Source of the DNA: Nocardiopsis sp. CC223A
Lineage (GTDB): Bacteria > Actinomycetota > Actinomycetes > Streptosporangiales > Streptosporangiaceae
Direction of reading: 5' to 3'
DNA: 64,000 nt
Assembly: GCF_030766825.1 (NCBI RefSeq)
Contig: NZ_JASFDV010000006.1
Coordinates: 1 to 64,000 of the forward strand
In this document: in pieces, positions 19,388 through 27,824 of the stretch
Position numbering within the stretch: position 1 is the stretch's first letter
Layout: each line of letters opens with the position of its first letter
The notes under the pieces: generated by a model
The model's database searches: none
The model's input: the letters and a program-made list of their open reading frames with translations, nothing else
What the model was told of the DNA's origin: nothing
Made by a program: the position numbers and the translations under genes

Positions 19388-19582
19388 TCAGATGGTCCAA
19401 CGCCCGCCCAGACTCATACCCGGTGGGTAGTCCTCTTCACGTGGGGGGCGGGCGGTGCCCCCGCAGGGCGGGAGGCGTCGCCCGCCCTGCGGCCTCCCGG
19501 AAACCCCCCTTTCTGCCACTTTCGCTGCACCCCGCCCTCCTTCATTTCTGCTTTTCCTTTCTCTGCTCACCTGTATCGACAT
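19388..19582 (-). CDS. Candidate small protein B (paralogue pair)
   Basis: A 64-codon frame from ATG 19582, the counterpart of the frame at 18729-18929, with MS-x-Q and RER at the start and EEDYPPG near the end. No clear Shine-Dalgarno sequence. If real, both proteins would be basic and Gly-rich with a C-terminal YPPG motif. Confidence is low because composition and start signals are poor. Confidence 0.25.
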   Translation of the reverse strand: MSIQVSRERKSRNEGGRGAAKVAERGVSGRPQGGRRLPPCGGTARPPREEDYPPGMSLGGRWTI

Positions 19583-20273
19583 GGGTAACGGGGCGGTGCG
19601 TCGGGTGAGGCGGTTCGGGTGCGGAGATGGTTCGGCGTCGCGTGGTGGATGCCCCGGCATCGGCACCGACTCGTGAGGGTCTTCGAGAGCGGAAGGGGCG
19701 GTGCGGGGAGGAGAAGGAGCAGCCTGGCCTGGGCAGATCGCTGGGCGGGTGTCGCATTTGCTGCGGGGGCGTCTTCATCGGGGTTCATCAGGGAGAGATG
19801 ACGATACGGGGAAGAGGCCCGCCGATGACGAGACCCGACCACCTCCACCTGGCCTCACAGCTCCGGCCAGAGAACGGCTCTACGGGCAGGGGCCGTCTGT
19901 GGCCCTGCGCGGGGACTCCGGTGCCGCCGTGCCTGGGGCCCTGGCCTGGGGCGTGTGGGGCCACCAGCGCCCCGGTGTCGGCCCTACCGGCCGTGTCCGG
20001 CCCATTGCCCCAGGGCGCGTCGCCCGGGGCGGTCGGGCGGTTTGGCGGCCCCGCTCCGGCCAGCCCCGGTTCCCGTGCCGGAGGGGCGTGTGGCGGCAAT
20101 GGTGCGAATCCCTACCAAGCGGACACAGGGGCGAGGTTCTCCGCCCATCGGATAGGCAATCCGTCGAATCCGCTTGACCACCTCGGCGAGGTCGAGCGTG
20201 GATGCGTGGTGCCCCGCCATCGGCGGGGTCGTGTGCCGTGTTCGCGCAGTTCAGAGGTGGTGGGGAGGTGGGT

Positions 20274-20561
20274 GTGGTGAAGCGGGATGCTCCGGTCGCA
20301 CTGACCGAGGTTGGGGCGCTGACGGTGGTGTTGGGTCCCGTTCAGGCGGGGCGGTTGCTCGGCCTGGGCCGCAGCACCGTCTACCGGCTGCTCCGCGAGG
20401 AGGCCTTCCCGGTCCCGGTCCGGAGGGTGGGAAGGGCGTGGGTGGTGCCGACTGTCGGGCTGCTGGTCTACCTCGGCCTGAACACCCCCACCACCTCTGC
20501 TGGCGGGTGCGGGTGCGGTGCGCGTATGAACACCACGGAAGAAGGGTGGGGGCATCGATGA
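20274..20561 (+). CDS. xis: Helix-turn-helix excisionase-like protein
   Basis: A 95-residue protein. The helix-turn-helix of the MerR/excisionase type is clear: VQAGRLLGLGRSTVYRLLREEAFPVPVRRVGRAWVVP. The longest frame starts further upstream, but GTG 20274 has GGGGAGG 8 nt before it and gives the usual family length. The stop overlaps the integrase start in ATGA (20558-20561), the common xis-int arrangement. It should bend DNA at the att arms and favour excision. Confidence 0.8.
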   Translation: MVKRDAPVALTEVGALTVVLGPVQAGRLLGLGRSTVYRLLREEAFPVPVRRVGRAWVVPTVGLLVYLGLNTPTTSAGGCGCGARMNTTEEGWGHR

Positions 20562-22033
20562 CCGCGTATGAGGGGTCGGTGTTCAAACGGTGCGGGTGCC
20601 GGAGCGAGAACAGCGGCCGGGCGCTGGGGGTGAAGTGCCCGCGGTTGCGGCGGGAGGACGGGGCGTGGAACCCCCGGCACGGGAACTGGTGGTTCCAGCT
20701 CGAACTGCCCCGCACGGTTGAGGGCAAGCGTCGCCAGGCGCGCAGGGGCGGTCTGGCCTCGCAGGAGGAGGCCCGGTGCCAGCTCGACCACGTGAAGGCG
20801 CTGCTGGTCCTGGGAGAAGGTGAGCAGGAGCTTGAAGTCCAGGTCGCGGACCTGATCCAGATCGCGCTCAAGGGCCGCCGGCCTCTGCCGGAGGTGGAGG
20901 AGGTCCGTAAACGCATCGGCGCTGGTGTGGATGCACGTCGGGAGCCTCCACTGGTGGGGCTGTGGTTGAGGGAATGGTTGGACGGGAAACCCGATCTCGC
21001 GGAGGGGACCCGGGCTTCCTATGACGGGCACATCCGCAAATACCTCACGCCTCATTTGGGGAAGGTTCGTGTGGATCGGTTGCAGGCCCGGCATGTGGAG
21101 GCGATGTTCGCGGCGGTGGAGGAGGCCAATGTGCACGTCCTGGAGTGCCGCGACTCCGAGGATCCGGAGGTGAGGAGGTCGGTGCGGGGGCGGCGGGTGA
21201 TCTCGTTGTCGACCAAGCACCGGATCCGGGCCACGCTGCACAGCGCGTTGTCGGACGCGGTCCGCTCACCGGACCTGTCCATCACGGTGAACATCGCCTC
21301 GCACGTGCGCCTGCCGTCCTGCCCGAGGAAGCGGCCCCTGGTGTGGACCTCCGACCGGGTGCGCCAGTGGGAGAAGGACGGCACGGTGCCGGGTGAGGTG
21401 ATGGTCTGGACCCCCGAGCAGACCCGCACCTTCCTGACCCATGCGAAGAGGTACACGTGGCTGTTCCCGATGTTCCACCTCATCGCCGTCAAGGGCCTGC
21501 GCCGGGGCGAGGCGGTCGGGCTCCCGTGGGCGAACACCCGGCTGGTGGACGGCCAGATCGACATCCGCGTCCAGATCGTCCAACTCGCGTGGGAGACCAT
21601 CACCTCCACCCCCAAGAGCGCCGCGGGCCAGCGCACCATCACCCTGGACACCGACACCGTCAAAATCCTGCGGGGGTGGAAAAGGCTCCAGAACGAACAA
21701 CGGCTTGTGGCCGGTGCCTCCTGGGTGAACAGCGGGTTGGTGTTCACCCGTCAGGACGGGTCGGGGTGGCATCCGGGGCAGGTCAGTGACTGGTTCTGCC
21801 GCATCGCCAAAGCCGCAGGGCTCCCGCCCATCACCTTGCACGGGCTCCGCCACGGGGCGGCCTCGCTCGCGCTGGCGGCGGGCACGGACGTGAGGGTGGT
21901 CTCGGCCGAGTTGGGCCACGCGACCACGCACTTCACCCAGGACACGTACCAGTCGGTGTATCCCGACGTGGCCAAGGCGGCGGCCGAGGCGACCGCCGCG
22001 CTGTTGCGCGGGGAGCCGGTGTCGGTCGGGTAG
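20558..22033 (+). CDS. int: Tyrosine site-specific integrase
   Basis: A 491-residue protein starting at the ATG that overlaps the xis stop. It has an N-terminal arm-binding region, a SAM-like core-binding domain (residues ~140-260: LWLREWLDGKPDLAEGTRAS, RVDRLQARHVEAMF) and the catalytic domain. Catalytic residues seen: Arg in VKGLRRGEAVGLPW, H-x-L-R in LHGLRHGAAS, His in LGHAT and the nucleophile Tyr about residue 464 (DTYQSV). It should recombine attP with the tRNA-Arg 3' end. Unusually, 6.1 kb separate its end from the tRNA. A GGAGCAC direct repeat and an att-like sequence follow it immediately, so its own att may be the diverged one at 22.14 kb. Confidence 0.95.
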   Translation: MTAYEGSVFKRCGCRSENSGRALGVKCPRLRREDGAWNPRHGNWWFQLELPRTVEGKRRQARRGGLASQEEARCQLDHVKALLVLGEGEQELEVQVADLIQIALKGRRPLPEVEEVRKRIGAGVDARREPPLVGLWLREWLDGKPDLAEGTRASYDGHIRKYLTPHLGKVRVDRLQARHVEAMFAAVEEANVHVLECRDSEDPEVRRSVRGRRVISLSTKHRIRATLHSALSDAVRSPDLSITVNIASHVRLPSCPRKRPLVWTSDRVRQWEKDGTVPGEVMVWTPEQTRTFLTHAKRYTWLFPMFHLIAVKGLRRGEAVGLPWANTRLVDGQIDIRVQIVQLAWETITSTPKSAAGQRTITLDTDTVKILRGWKRLQNEQRLVAGASWVNSGLVFTRQDGSGWHPGQVSDWFCRIAKAAGLPPITLHGLRHGAASLALAAGTDVRVVSAELGHATTHFTQDTYQSVYPDVAKAAAEATAALLRGEPVSVG

Positions 22034-22042
22034 CGGGACGGG

Positions 22043-22060
22043 GGAGCACACCAGGAGCGA
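22043..22060 (+). repeat. Putative integrase arm site c
   Basis: GGAGCAC-ACCA-GGAGCGA, 11-bp period, 10 bp behind the integrase stop. It shares 16 bases in a row (GGAGCACACCAGGAGC) with the site at 2488. Confidence 0.5.
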
Positions 22061-22107
22061 TTCAGCGCCCCGAGCCCCGGGCCGTGTGGCGGGTTCACCC
22101 CGCTCGG

Positions 22108-22167
22108 CCTGGGGCTTCGCCGTTGGCGGTGCCGGTGGGCCATCGGATCAAAGGTCCCCTGGGCGGA
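22108..22167. repeat. Diverged att-like sequence behind the integrase
   Basis: CCTGGGG at 22108 and GGCCATCGGAT near 22138, followed by AAAGG and CCCTGGG, recall the order CCTGGGG ... GGCCATCGGAT ... AGAAG ... CCCTGGC around the left att (2563-2626). Spacing is about 10 bp shorter and the T-stem part is not recognisable. Read as a decayed att of an earlier integration; similarity by chance cannot be excluded. Confidence 0.35.
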
Positions 22168-22312
22168 TTATCCCTAGGGCAATTTGCCCGATCAGCGGCG
22201 CAGGACCTGTTTGTTGGTTTGGGTGTCGGGGATCGGGTGGCGGTGTATTTCTTGAGGGTATTTTTCTTCTGGTGCTGGCGGTGTCTGCCCAGGTGCATGT
22301 GGACATTCGGCC

Positions 22313-25300
22313 TTATTCGTGTTCCGGGTTGGGGATAGCTGTCAGCAGCTTCACGAGCTGCGGGGCTTTGGCGGGGTGCACGGTAATGGCCTCGGTGACC
22401 AGGGCGATGGCGTGCTCACGGGTGCTTTTATCAGCCTCATGGGCGAAAGTACGGAGCTTTTCGCGAACTTGCTCGTTCTCCTCGGTGGTGTCGGCGAGGG
22501 ACTGTGACAGCGCCAGGTAGAGGAACATGGCCATCGAATCGTGATGGATAGCACCTGCAAGGACAGCGGCTGCGTGCAGATAGATGGGGTCTCCTGCACG
22601 TACTGCCGCTTCTGCTTGTTCCCTGGTGAAGTCTGCGTCATGGATGATCCTGAAAGCCTCGTTGATCGATTGCGAACGGGAGATTGTGAGAATCGCAATG
22701 TGCACGGAGATCTCGCCCGATTCTGCTGGAGAGCTCTTGCTCTGTGAGTGGAGGCCAACCAGGGACTCCGGACGCAGGAGGAGATCAGCGTGGGTAGTCA
22801 GGTACTGCTCGGATGCTTCCCAGTCAGGAGTGCTTCGCCACTTTGTCAGGTGTTCGTGGAGAGAGAGTGTGAGGTAGGCATTCTCGATCCCCAACTTTCG
22901 TGACATGTCCAGGATTGTGATGTACAGATTTGCCTGGGCGAAATCTGTGGCCATTTCCCGTAGGTACTCTCGGACGGGCGGTTCGAATAGGCCTTGTTTG
23001 TTATTTTCCAAGTGAAGTTGCGAGTCGCTCCATGTAGGGGCGCCAACCCAGTTGAGGACCGTTGCTTTTACCTGGGCGGTGATCTGCATCCAGAGGGGTT
23101 CTTGATCACCGAGCGCATTTTGGATAGCGGGACGGGCTGGACCTCGTAGGAACTGGCGAGATTGCACAGAAGCCGAAGTCAGCGTCTCCTCGGCAGCGAG
23201 GGACAGAAGTTCCCCCAACCCTGTGTCATCATCGCCATAGGAAAAACAGAAACTAGCTTTGTCGAAGCGGAGCAGGTGACCCCATTGAGGAGTAACGGAG
23301 AACTGCTGGATCACTGAATCGTAGGAGGTGAGAGCTTCTTCGTGTTGTCCCAATTTCGCCAGGAGAACGGCGAGGGTCTTCAGTGATCCGGCGAGGTTGG
23401 GCAGATATGTGGTGGGGTCTTGTTCGGCGAGGGTGCGGCGGATGGTGACGGATTCGTGGATGTGGGTGAGTGCTTCCTCGTGCCGCCCCACCTCGGCCAG
23501 ATGGTTGGCGAGATTGTTCAGCCCCATGGCGAGTTCGGGCAGGTGTGCGGCTGGGGTCTGTTCGGTGAGGGTGCGGCGGATGGTGACGGATTCGTGGGCG
23601 TGGGTGAGTGCTTCCTCGTGCCGCCCCACCTCGGCCAGTCGGTTGGCGAGATTGTTTAGTGATCCGGCGAGGCTGGGCAGGTGTGCGGCTGGGGTCTGTT
23701 CGGCGAGGGTGCGGCGGATGGTGACGGATAGGCGGGCGTGGGTGAGCGCTTCCTTGTGCTGTCCCACTGCTGCCAGTTGACTGGCGAGGGTGTCCAGCGC
23801 GATGGCGAGTTCGGGCAGGTGTGCGGCTGGGGTCTGTTCGGTGAGAGTGCGGTAGAGGTCGGCTGCTTCGCGGGCGTGGGTGAGCGCTTCCTTGTGCTGT
23901 CCCACTGCTGCCAGTTGGCTGGCGAGGTTGTTTAGTGATTCGGCGAGTTCGGGCAGGTGTGCGGCTGGGGTCTGTTCGGCGAGGGTGCGGTAGAGATTGG
24001 CTGCTTCGTGGGCGTGGGTGAGTGCTTCCTCGTGCCGCCCCACCCGCACCAAGAAAACGGCGAGATTGTTCAGCACCATGGCCAGGTCGAGAAGGAAAGT
24101 CTGTGGGTAATGTTCCGCGAGCTCATGCAGCACGGAAACACCTCGATAACCGGCTTCCTGTGTGTGTTCGACCAGGTGTGCCCACAAGTACTGGGGAAGC
24201 GCATCGGGAGAATCCTCTCCGGCCGCATCCAGGATCTCCCGGGCGAGGTCGGCCAGTTTTGCGGCGATGGCCTCTTCCGGAGGCCGCCCGTTAGTGGAAG
24301 GGGTCATCCGGCGCAGGTGCTGGACGAACTCCAGGTGGAAGAGACGGTAGATGGGCTGTTCCCCATCGCCGTCCTCGATTATGTAGCGGCGGAACAGGAC
24401 CAGGCAGCGCTCTATGTCTGCACGCCCATACGCCTGGCCGGGATGGAGCGTGGAGGTGATCGCGCACCAGATGTCCACGGGTACACCCCGCCCCTGGCCC
24501 CAGGCGAGAGCTTCTAGCAGCTCCCGCGGCACTGGATCACTCGCCAGCGTGGAGATATCGGCGTCGAACGCCTCCGTGACCGTAGCGGGCAGGCGGTCCG
24601 CCCACTGGGAGGGAGTTCTGCGGGAGAGCCAGTCGACCGTGATACGGGCGAACAGAAACCCGCCGTCGTCCTCGTTGGCGGGAGCGACCAGCGTGTCGGC
24701 TACAGCGTGGACCTGTTCTGCGGTGGCCGTGTCGATGCGGCTCAGTCGGCGGATGAGGTACTGGCGGATGTCTGCACCGGTCGACTGCTGCTCGGCCAGG
24801 TCCACGCAGAGCAGCGGACGCTCGGACACTCCCTGCTGGGCGAGCAGGCCCCGCAGGCGCCGGTAGGTGTGCTGTGTCTGCCCGTCTTCGCCGGTGTTCT
24901 GCACGGGGATGTTCATCGGACGCGAGGTGAGCAGCACCCGTAGCGCTCCGGATAGCGGCTGGATGAGCCCGCTGACCAGGTCCTTACCGGGGTCGTTGGA
25001 GAGCGCTTCGTCCAGACCGTCGAGGATAACGAGGGGGGCGCTTTCGCGCGGTGTCTTCTCGATCTCCTCGACGAGGCCGCCGGAGGTTTTCGGAGCTGGT
25101 ACTCCGAGGGCCTTCGCCAGCTTTTGTGCGATCCCGTTTGCGTCCAGTCCGCGTAGGTGCAACGTCGTGTACACCGATCCCTCGCCGGGGTCGGGGGACT
25201 CGGTGTCCCAGCCGGGGGTGGCCCTCACCTGTGCGCGGGTGTCGGGGTTGGACAACGCCGCGAGGTGTCCGGCCACGGCGGATTTACCGCTCCCCGCTGG

Positions 25301-26242
25301 TCCAGTGACCAGGCACAATCCGGGCGTGGGGTCGGCCATCCAGTCGGTGATCTGCTCCAGCACAGCCCGGCGACCAGTGAAGAACCACTCGTCGGTAGCG
25401 ATGCTCCCGCCCGAGCGGGCGGCCTCGGCCAGGTGGTCGTCGATCAGGCGGGGGCGCGGGGGTTCCCAGCGGGGGTTGTGGAACATGGGGCCGGCGGTTC
25501 CGGCCGTGACGGGCACCGGTGTGTTGTCGGCTGGTCCGCGCCAGGCGCGGCCGACCGCGTCCAGCAGGTCGTTGCCGGTGAGGACCGGGTTGTTGGTGGA
25601 CCAGGCGATGCTGTAGTGCTCCGAATCAGGTTCCAGACCGTGTTCGAGCAGGTGGTTGATGGTGTTGATCAGTGCGCCCTCGCCCTCGGCGCGCTCTTGG
25701 GGCCAGCAGCTGGCGACGTAGCCCAGCCAGGAGTGGGGGGCGCCCTCCGGCTGGGAGGTCTCCTTCAGGCGCTCCATCTCCTGGTGGATCTGGGCGGTGA
25801 CACCGTCACCGGAGTAGCAGGTGTCGATGATCACGAGCCGCTGGTAGGGGACAGGGACGGTGTCTTCGGCCGCGTCGGTGCGGGCGGTGAGGTATTCGGT
25901 CAAGGCTGAGAGGTGGACCTGGCGCGGTGTGCCCGCTGTGGTGGTGCCGGTCAGGATGAGCCGTGGCCCGCGGGCCGCGTGCCCCGACCACACGAGTACG
26001 GCGGGCCCGCGGTCGCGCTCGCTGCGCCACCGGGCCGCCCACCGTGTACAGGCGTCCTCCACATCGTCGGCACTGGCGGGATCGGTGACCACGGCTTCGG
26101 CGTAGCCCGAGCCGTTGAGCAGCTCGGCGAGTTTCTCCACCTGGGGGATCGCCGTGGGCAGCGTGTCGTAGGCGGCGGATGCGTAGGTTCCCACGCCGAA
26201 GGCCAGCAGGGACTTGGCCTCGGGCAGTGCCTGGTCAGGCAT
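22313..26242 (-). CDS. Caspase-like / NACHT-type NTPase / TPR protein
   Basis: A 1309-residue multidomain protein. Residues 10-215 form a caspase-like peptidase with His88 (VLVWSGHAA) and Cys142 (LVIIDTCYSG). Residues ~285-600 form a STAND/NACHT-type NTPase: Walker A GPAGSGKS (314-321), Walker B LVILDGLDE (404-412) and LLTSRP. A winged-helix-like and linker region leads to tetratricopeptide repeats at ~715-1000, at least four of them near-identical 46-residue units. The C-terminal ~300 residues are helical and unrecognised. The start ATG overlaps the stop of the upstream hydrolase gene by 8 bp. The layout of effector, switch and repeat sensor is that of bacterial NLR-like conflict proteins, so triggered proteolysis is the likely mode. 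The frame reads further upstream but is out of character there. Confidence 0.88.
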   Translation of the reverse strand: MPDQALPEAKSLLAFGVGTYASAAYDTLPTAIPQVEKLAELLNGSGYAEAVVTDPASADDVEDACTRWAARWRSERDRGPAVLVWSGHAARGPRLILTGTTTAGTPRQVHLSALTEYLTARTDAAEDTVPVPYQRLVIIDTCYSGDGVTAQIHQEMERLKETSQPEGAPHSWLGYVASCWPQERAEGEGALINTINHLLEHGLEPDSEHYSIAWSTNNPVLTGNDLLDAVGRAWRGPADNTPVPVTAGTAGPMFHNPRWEPPRPRLIDDHLAEAARSGGSIATDEWFFTGRRAVLEQITDWMADPTPGLCLVTGPAGSGKSAVAGHLAALSNPDTRAQVRATPGWDTESPDPGEGSVYTTLHLRGLDANGIAQKLAKALGVPAPKTSGGLVEEIEKTPRESAPLVILDGLDEALSNDPGKDLVSGLIQPLSGALRVLLTSRPMNIPVQNTGEDGQTQHTYRRLRGLLAQQGVSERPLLCVDLAEQQSTGADIRQYLIRRLSRIDTATAEQVHAVADTLVAPANEDDGGFLFARITVDWLSRRTPSQWADRLPATVTEAFDADISTLASDPVPRELLEALAWGQGRGVPVDIWCAITSTLHPGQAYGRADIERCLVLFRRYIIEDGDGEQPIYRLFHLEFVQHLRRMTPSTNGRPPEEAIAAKLADLAREILDAAGEDSPDALPQYLWAHLVEHTQEAGYRGVSVLHELAEHYPQTFLLDLAMVLNNLAVFLVRVGRHEEALTHAHEAANLYRTLAEQTPAAHLPELAESLNNLASQLAAVGQHKEALTHAREAADLYRTLTEQTPAAHLPELAIALDTLASQLAAVGQHKEALTHARLSVTIRRTLAEQTPAAHLPSLAGSLNNLANRLAEVGRHEEALTHAHESVTIRRTLTEQTPAAHLPELAMGLNNLANHLAEVGRHEEALTHIHESVTIRRTLAEQDPTTYLPNLAGSLKTLAVLLAKLGQHEEALTSYDSVIQQFSVTPQWGHLLRFDKASFCFSYGDDDTGLGELLSLAAEETLTSASVQSRQFLRGPARPAIQNALGDQEPLWMQITAQVKATVLNWVGAPTWSDSQLHLENNKQGLFEPPVREYLREMATDFAQANLYITILDMSRKLGIENAYLTLSLHEHLTKWRSTPDWEASEQYLTTHADLLLRPESLVGLHSQSKSSPAESGEISVHIAILTISRSQSINEAFRIIHDADFTREQAEAAVRAGDPIYLHAAAVLAGAIHHDSMAMFLYLALSQSLADTTEENEQVREKLRTFAHEADKSTREHAIALVTEAITVHPAKAPQLVKLLTAIPNPEHE
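23404..24062 (-). repeat. 138-bp tandem repeats encoding TPR units
   Basis: The phrase GGTGTGCGGCTGGGGTCTG recurs at 23542, 23680, 23818 and 23956, exactly 138 bp (46 codons) apart. Flanking units are more diverged. Such near-identity suggests recent unit duplication or homogenisation in the sensor region. Confidence 0.85.
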
Positions 26243-27593
26243 GGGCAGCCTCCGGGTCGGTGACCAGCAGCAGGTGGGTGACGGCTGAGTCGCGGTCGAA
26301 GCGCACTCCGACCCGTAGCCGGTAGGCGCCGGGGGCCAGGTCGTGGAAGGTGGCGCTGTAGCGGCCGTCTCCCAGGTTGCGTAGCGGGCGCGGTGCGCTG
26401 TCGTCTGCGTTCTCGCCTGCCGGGGTGAGGGTGGCGTCCACACGCAGGTCCTCGTGCTGGCCGCGGGCCTGCACAGCCAAGGGTGTGCCAGGTGTGAGCA
26501 GCTCCGGGGCGTCCACCCCCAGGTCGTTGCGGCTTTCACCTCGATAGCTTTTGTCCCTGGCGGTCAGGCACGTCCAGATCTGGTCGCGCACCGATCTGCG
26601 GTTCTGCAGCGACCCGTGCTTTTCCACATGGCCGATCTCCGTGGCAGTGGAGCCGTCGGGGCGGGCCGCGAAGCGGGCCACCGTTCCGTCCCCGGCCGGA
26701 ACGTCCCCATCGATGGTCCGGGAGGCTGTCAGCTTCTGCCCCTCCACGTGTCCGGTGACCGCCGTGGGTTGTTTCTGGCCGACGATCGCGTGGTGGGTGT
26801 AGGAGACGTTGCCGGCCCGGAGCTCCTGGTGCAGGCGGGCGGCGTCCCGCATCAGGTTCGGGTCGAGGCCGGGCAGGTCGACGGTGCGCGCGTCCACGCG
26901 CTCCCCGCCTCGGAGGAGGCACCGGTAGGCGGGGGTGAGCTGGTGTAGCGAGGGGAGCGAGCGCGCCACGGTGGTCAGGCCGGGCAGCAGCTTGCCGTTC
27001 ACCAGGTTGGTGAGTGCGTTGAACGAGCCCTGGAAGGGGGTGCCCAGGGTGATGACCGAGCGGATGGGGATCGGGTCGGGCAGGTTGTTGAGGCTGTAGT
27101 GGGCGATCAGTCCGCCCATCGAGTGGCACAGGAACACCACCTGGGCGTCGCGGTTGCCGGGGTGGTGGCCGCGCCAGCGTTCCAGCGCCAGCTGCGCTGT
27201 GCGTTTGAGCGCGCGGGCGTTGTAGCGGATGGACAGCCGCCAATCGTAGGGAAAGGCCACCAGGTTGCCGGGAGTCTCGTCGGTGGCGGGCTGGAGGGTG
27301 AAGTCCCGCTGCAGCCATTGGAAGAGGTTTTGGTAGCCGTCCACACCGGGTCCCACATGGGGCAGCAGGTGCAGGTCCTGCATCAGGCCGGTCGCGACCA
27401 CTCCGTCGCCGGGGTGGTCGTCGCCGATGTCTGTCGGCAGGGTCAGCTGCGGCACCGATCGTAGGAACGTCGTGATCCCCCGGGCCAGTGCCGGTCCTGA
27501 GAGTGCCCAGACGTCCTTGCCGTTGAGGGCCAGGCGGCTGCCGAGGATTCCCGGGACCACGATCACGACGTCATTGACTGGTGAACGCTGCAC
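26235..27593 (-). CDS. LCAT/PGAP1-like alpha/beta-hydrolase (putative lipase)
   Basis: A 452-residue protein of the lecithin:cholesterol acyltransferase-like hydrolase group. The N-terminal IVVPGILGS forms the oxyanion region, FPYDWRLS precedes the nucleophile elbow CHSMGG (Ser158), then TLGTPFQG, the Asp in GDVPAGDGTV and the His in EIGHVEKHGSL. No signal peptide is seen, so it should act inside the cell, possibly on membrane phospholipids or acylglycerols. The last ~90 residues look like a beta-sandwich accessory domain. The GTG start has AGAAGGA about 8 nt upstream. Its stop overlaps the start of the caspase-NACHT gene, so the two are produced together. A plausible reading is a membrane-damaging effector with the NTPase as sensor. 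Confidence 0.85.
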   Translation of the reverse strand: MQRSPVNDVVIVVPGILGSRLALNGKDVWALSGPALARGITTFLRSVPQLTLPTDIGDDHPGDGVVATGLMQDLHLLPHVGPGVDGYQNLFQWLQRDFTLQPATDETPGNLVAFPYDWRLSIRYNARALKRTAQLALERWRGHHPGNRDAQVVFLCHSMGGLIAHYSLNNLPDPIPIRSVITLGTPFQGSFNALTNLVNGKLLPGLTTVARSLPSLHQLTPAYRCLLRGGERVDARTVDLPGLDPNLMRDAARLHQELRAGNVSYTHHAIVGQKQPTAVTGHVEGQKLTASRTIDGDVPAGDGTVARFAARPDGSTATEIGHVEKHGSLQNRRSVRDQIWTCLTARDKSYRGESRNDLGVDAPELLTPGTPLAVQARGQHEDLRVDATLTPAGENADDSAPRPLRNLGDGRYSATFHDLAPGAYRLRVGVRFDRDSAVTHLLLVTDPEAAHA

Positions 27594-27824
27594 GCGTGAG
27601 TTCCTTCTGGTGTCGTGGGGCGGTGGTGAGCGCCGGTCTGGGTGTGGCCGTGCGGGATGCCGGTGCTCAGTGCTCTCGTCCTGTGCGGTGTGTCGGGTTC
27701 ATTCGCCTTGGTGGCATAGGGTGCGGCCCGCTGGTGCGGTGTTGTGCCTGCCTGTCGCGCAGGAGTTGGTAGGCAGTGGCCGAGCGAGCGTGTGGCTGTG
27801 GTGCGCATCGGAGTGTTCATGCCT

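Larger units (their letters stand above)
18485..20273. other. 1.8-kb region without a convincing large gene; repeats and small ORFs
   Basis: No long frame here has family-like content. The region contains two 12-bp repeat arrays (18628-18680 and 19298-19340) and a 13-bp inverted repeat (GAAAGGCCCACCC at 18695, complement at 18742). A ~45-bp box is duplicated at 18760-18804 and 19409-19452: CCCAGAC then CATACCC, GGTGGGTAG, CCTCTTCACGT and GGGCGG. Two related short minus-strand frames cover the boxes. The location just before the excisionase/integrase genes would suit a replication or transfer site, but no replication or transfer gene is present. Confidence 0.5.

Noticed and set aside
18683-19588. 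301-codon plus-strand frame in the repeat region
   Set aside because: Low-complexity Pro/Arg/Gly composition, no ribosome site and repeats in its path; no recognisable domain.
19627-20280. 217-codon plus-strand frame before the excisionase gene
   Set aside because: No start signal or domain; composition like random high-GC frame.
23404-24062. CRISPR-like or noncoding tandem array
   Set aside because: The repeat period is a multiple of three and encodes TPR units in a long continuous frame.
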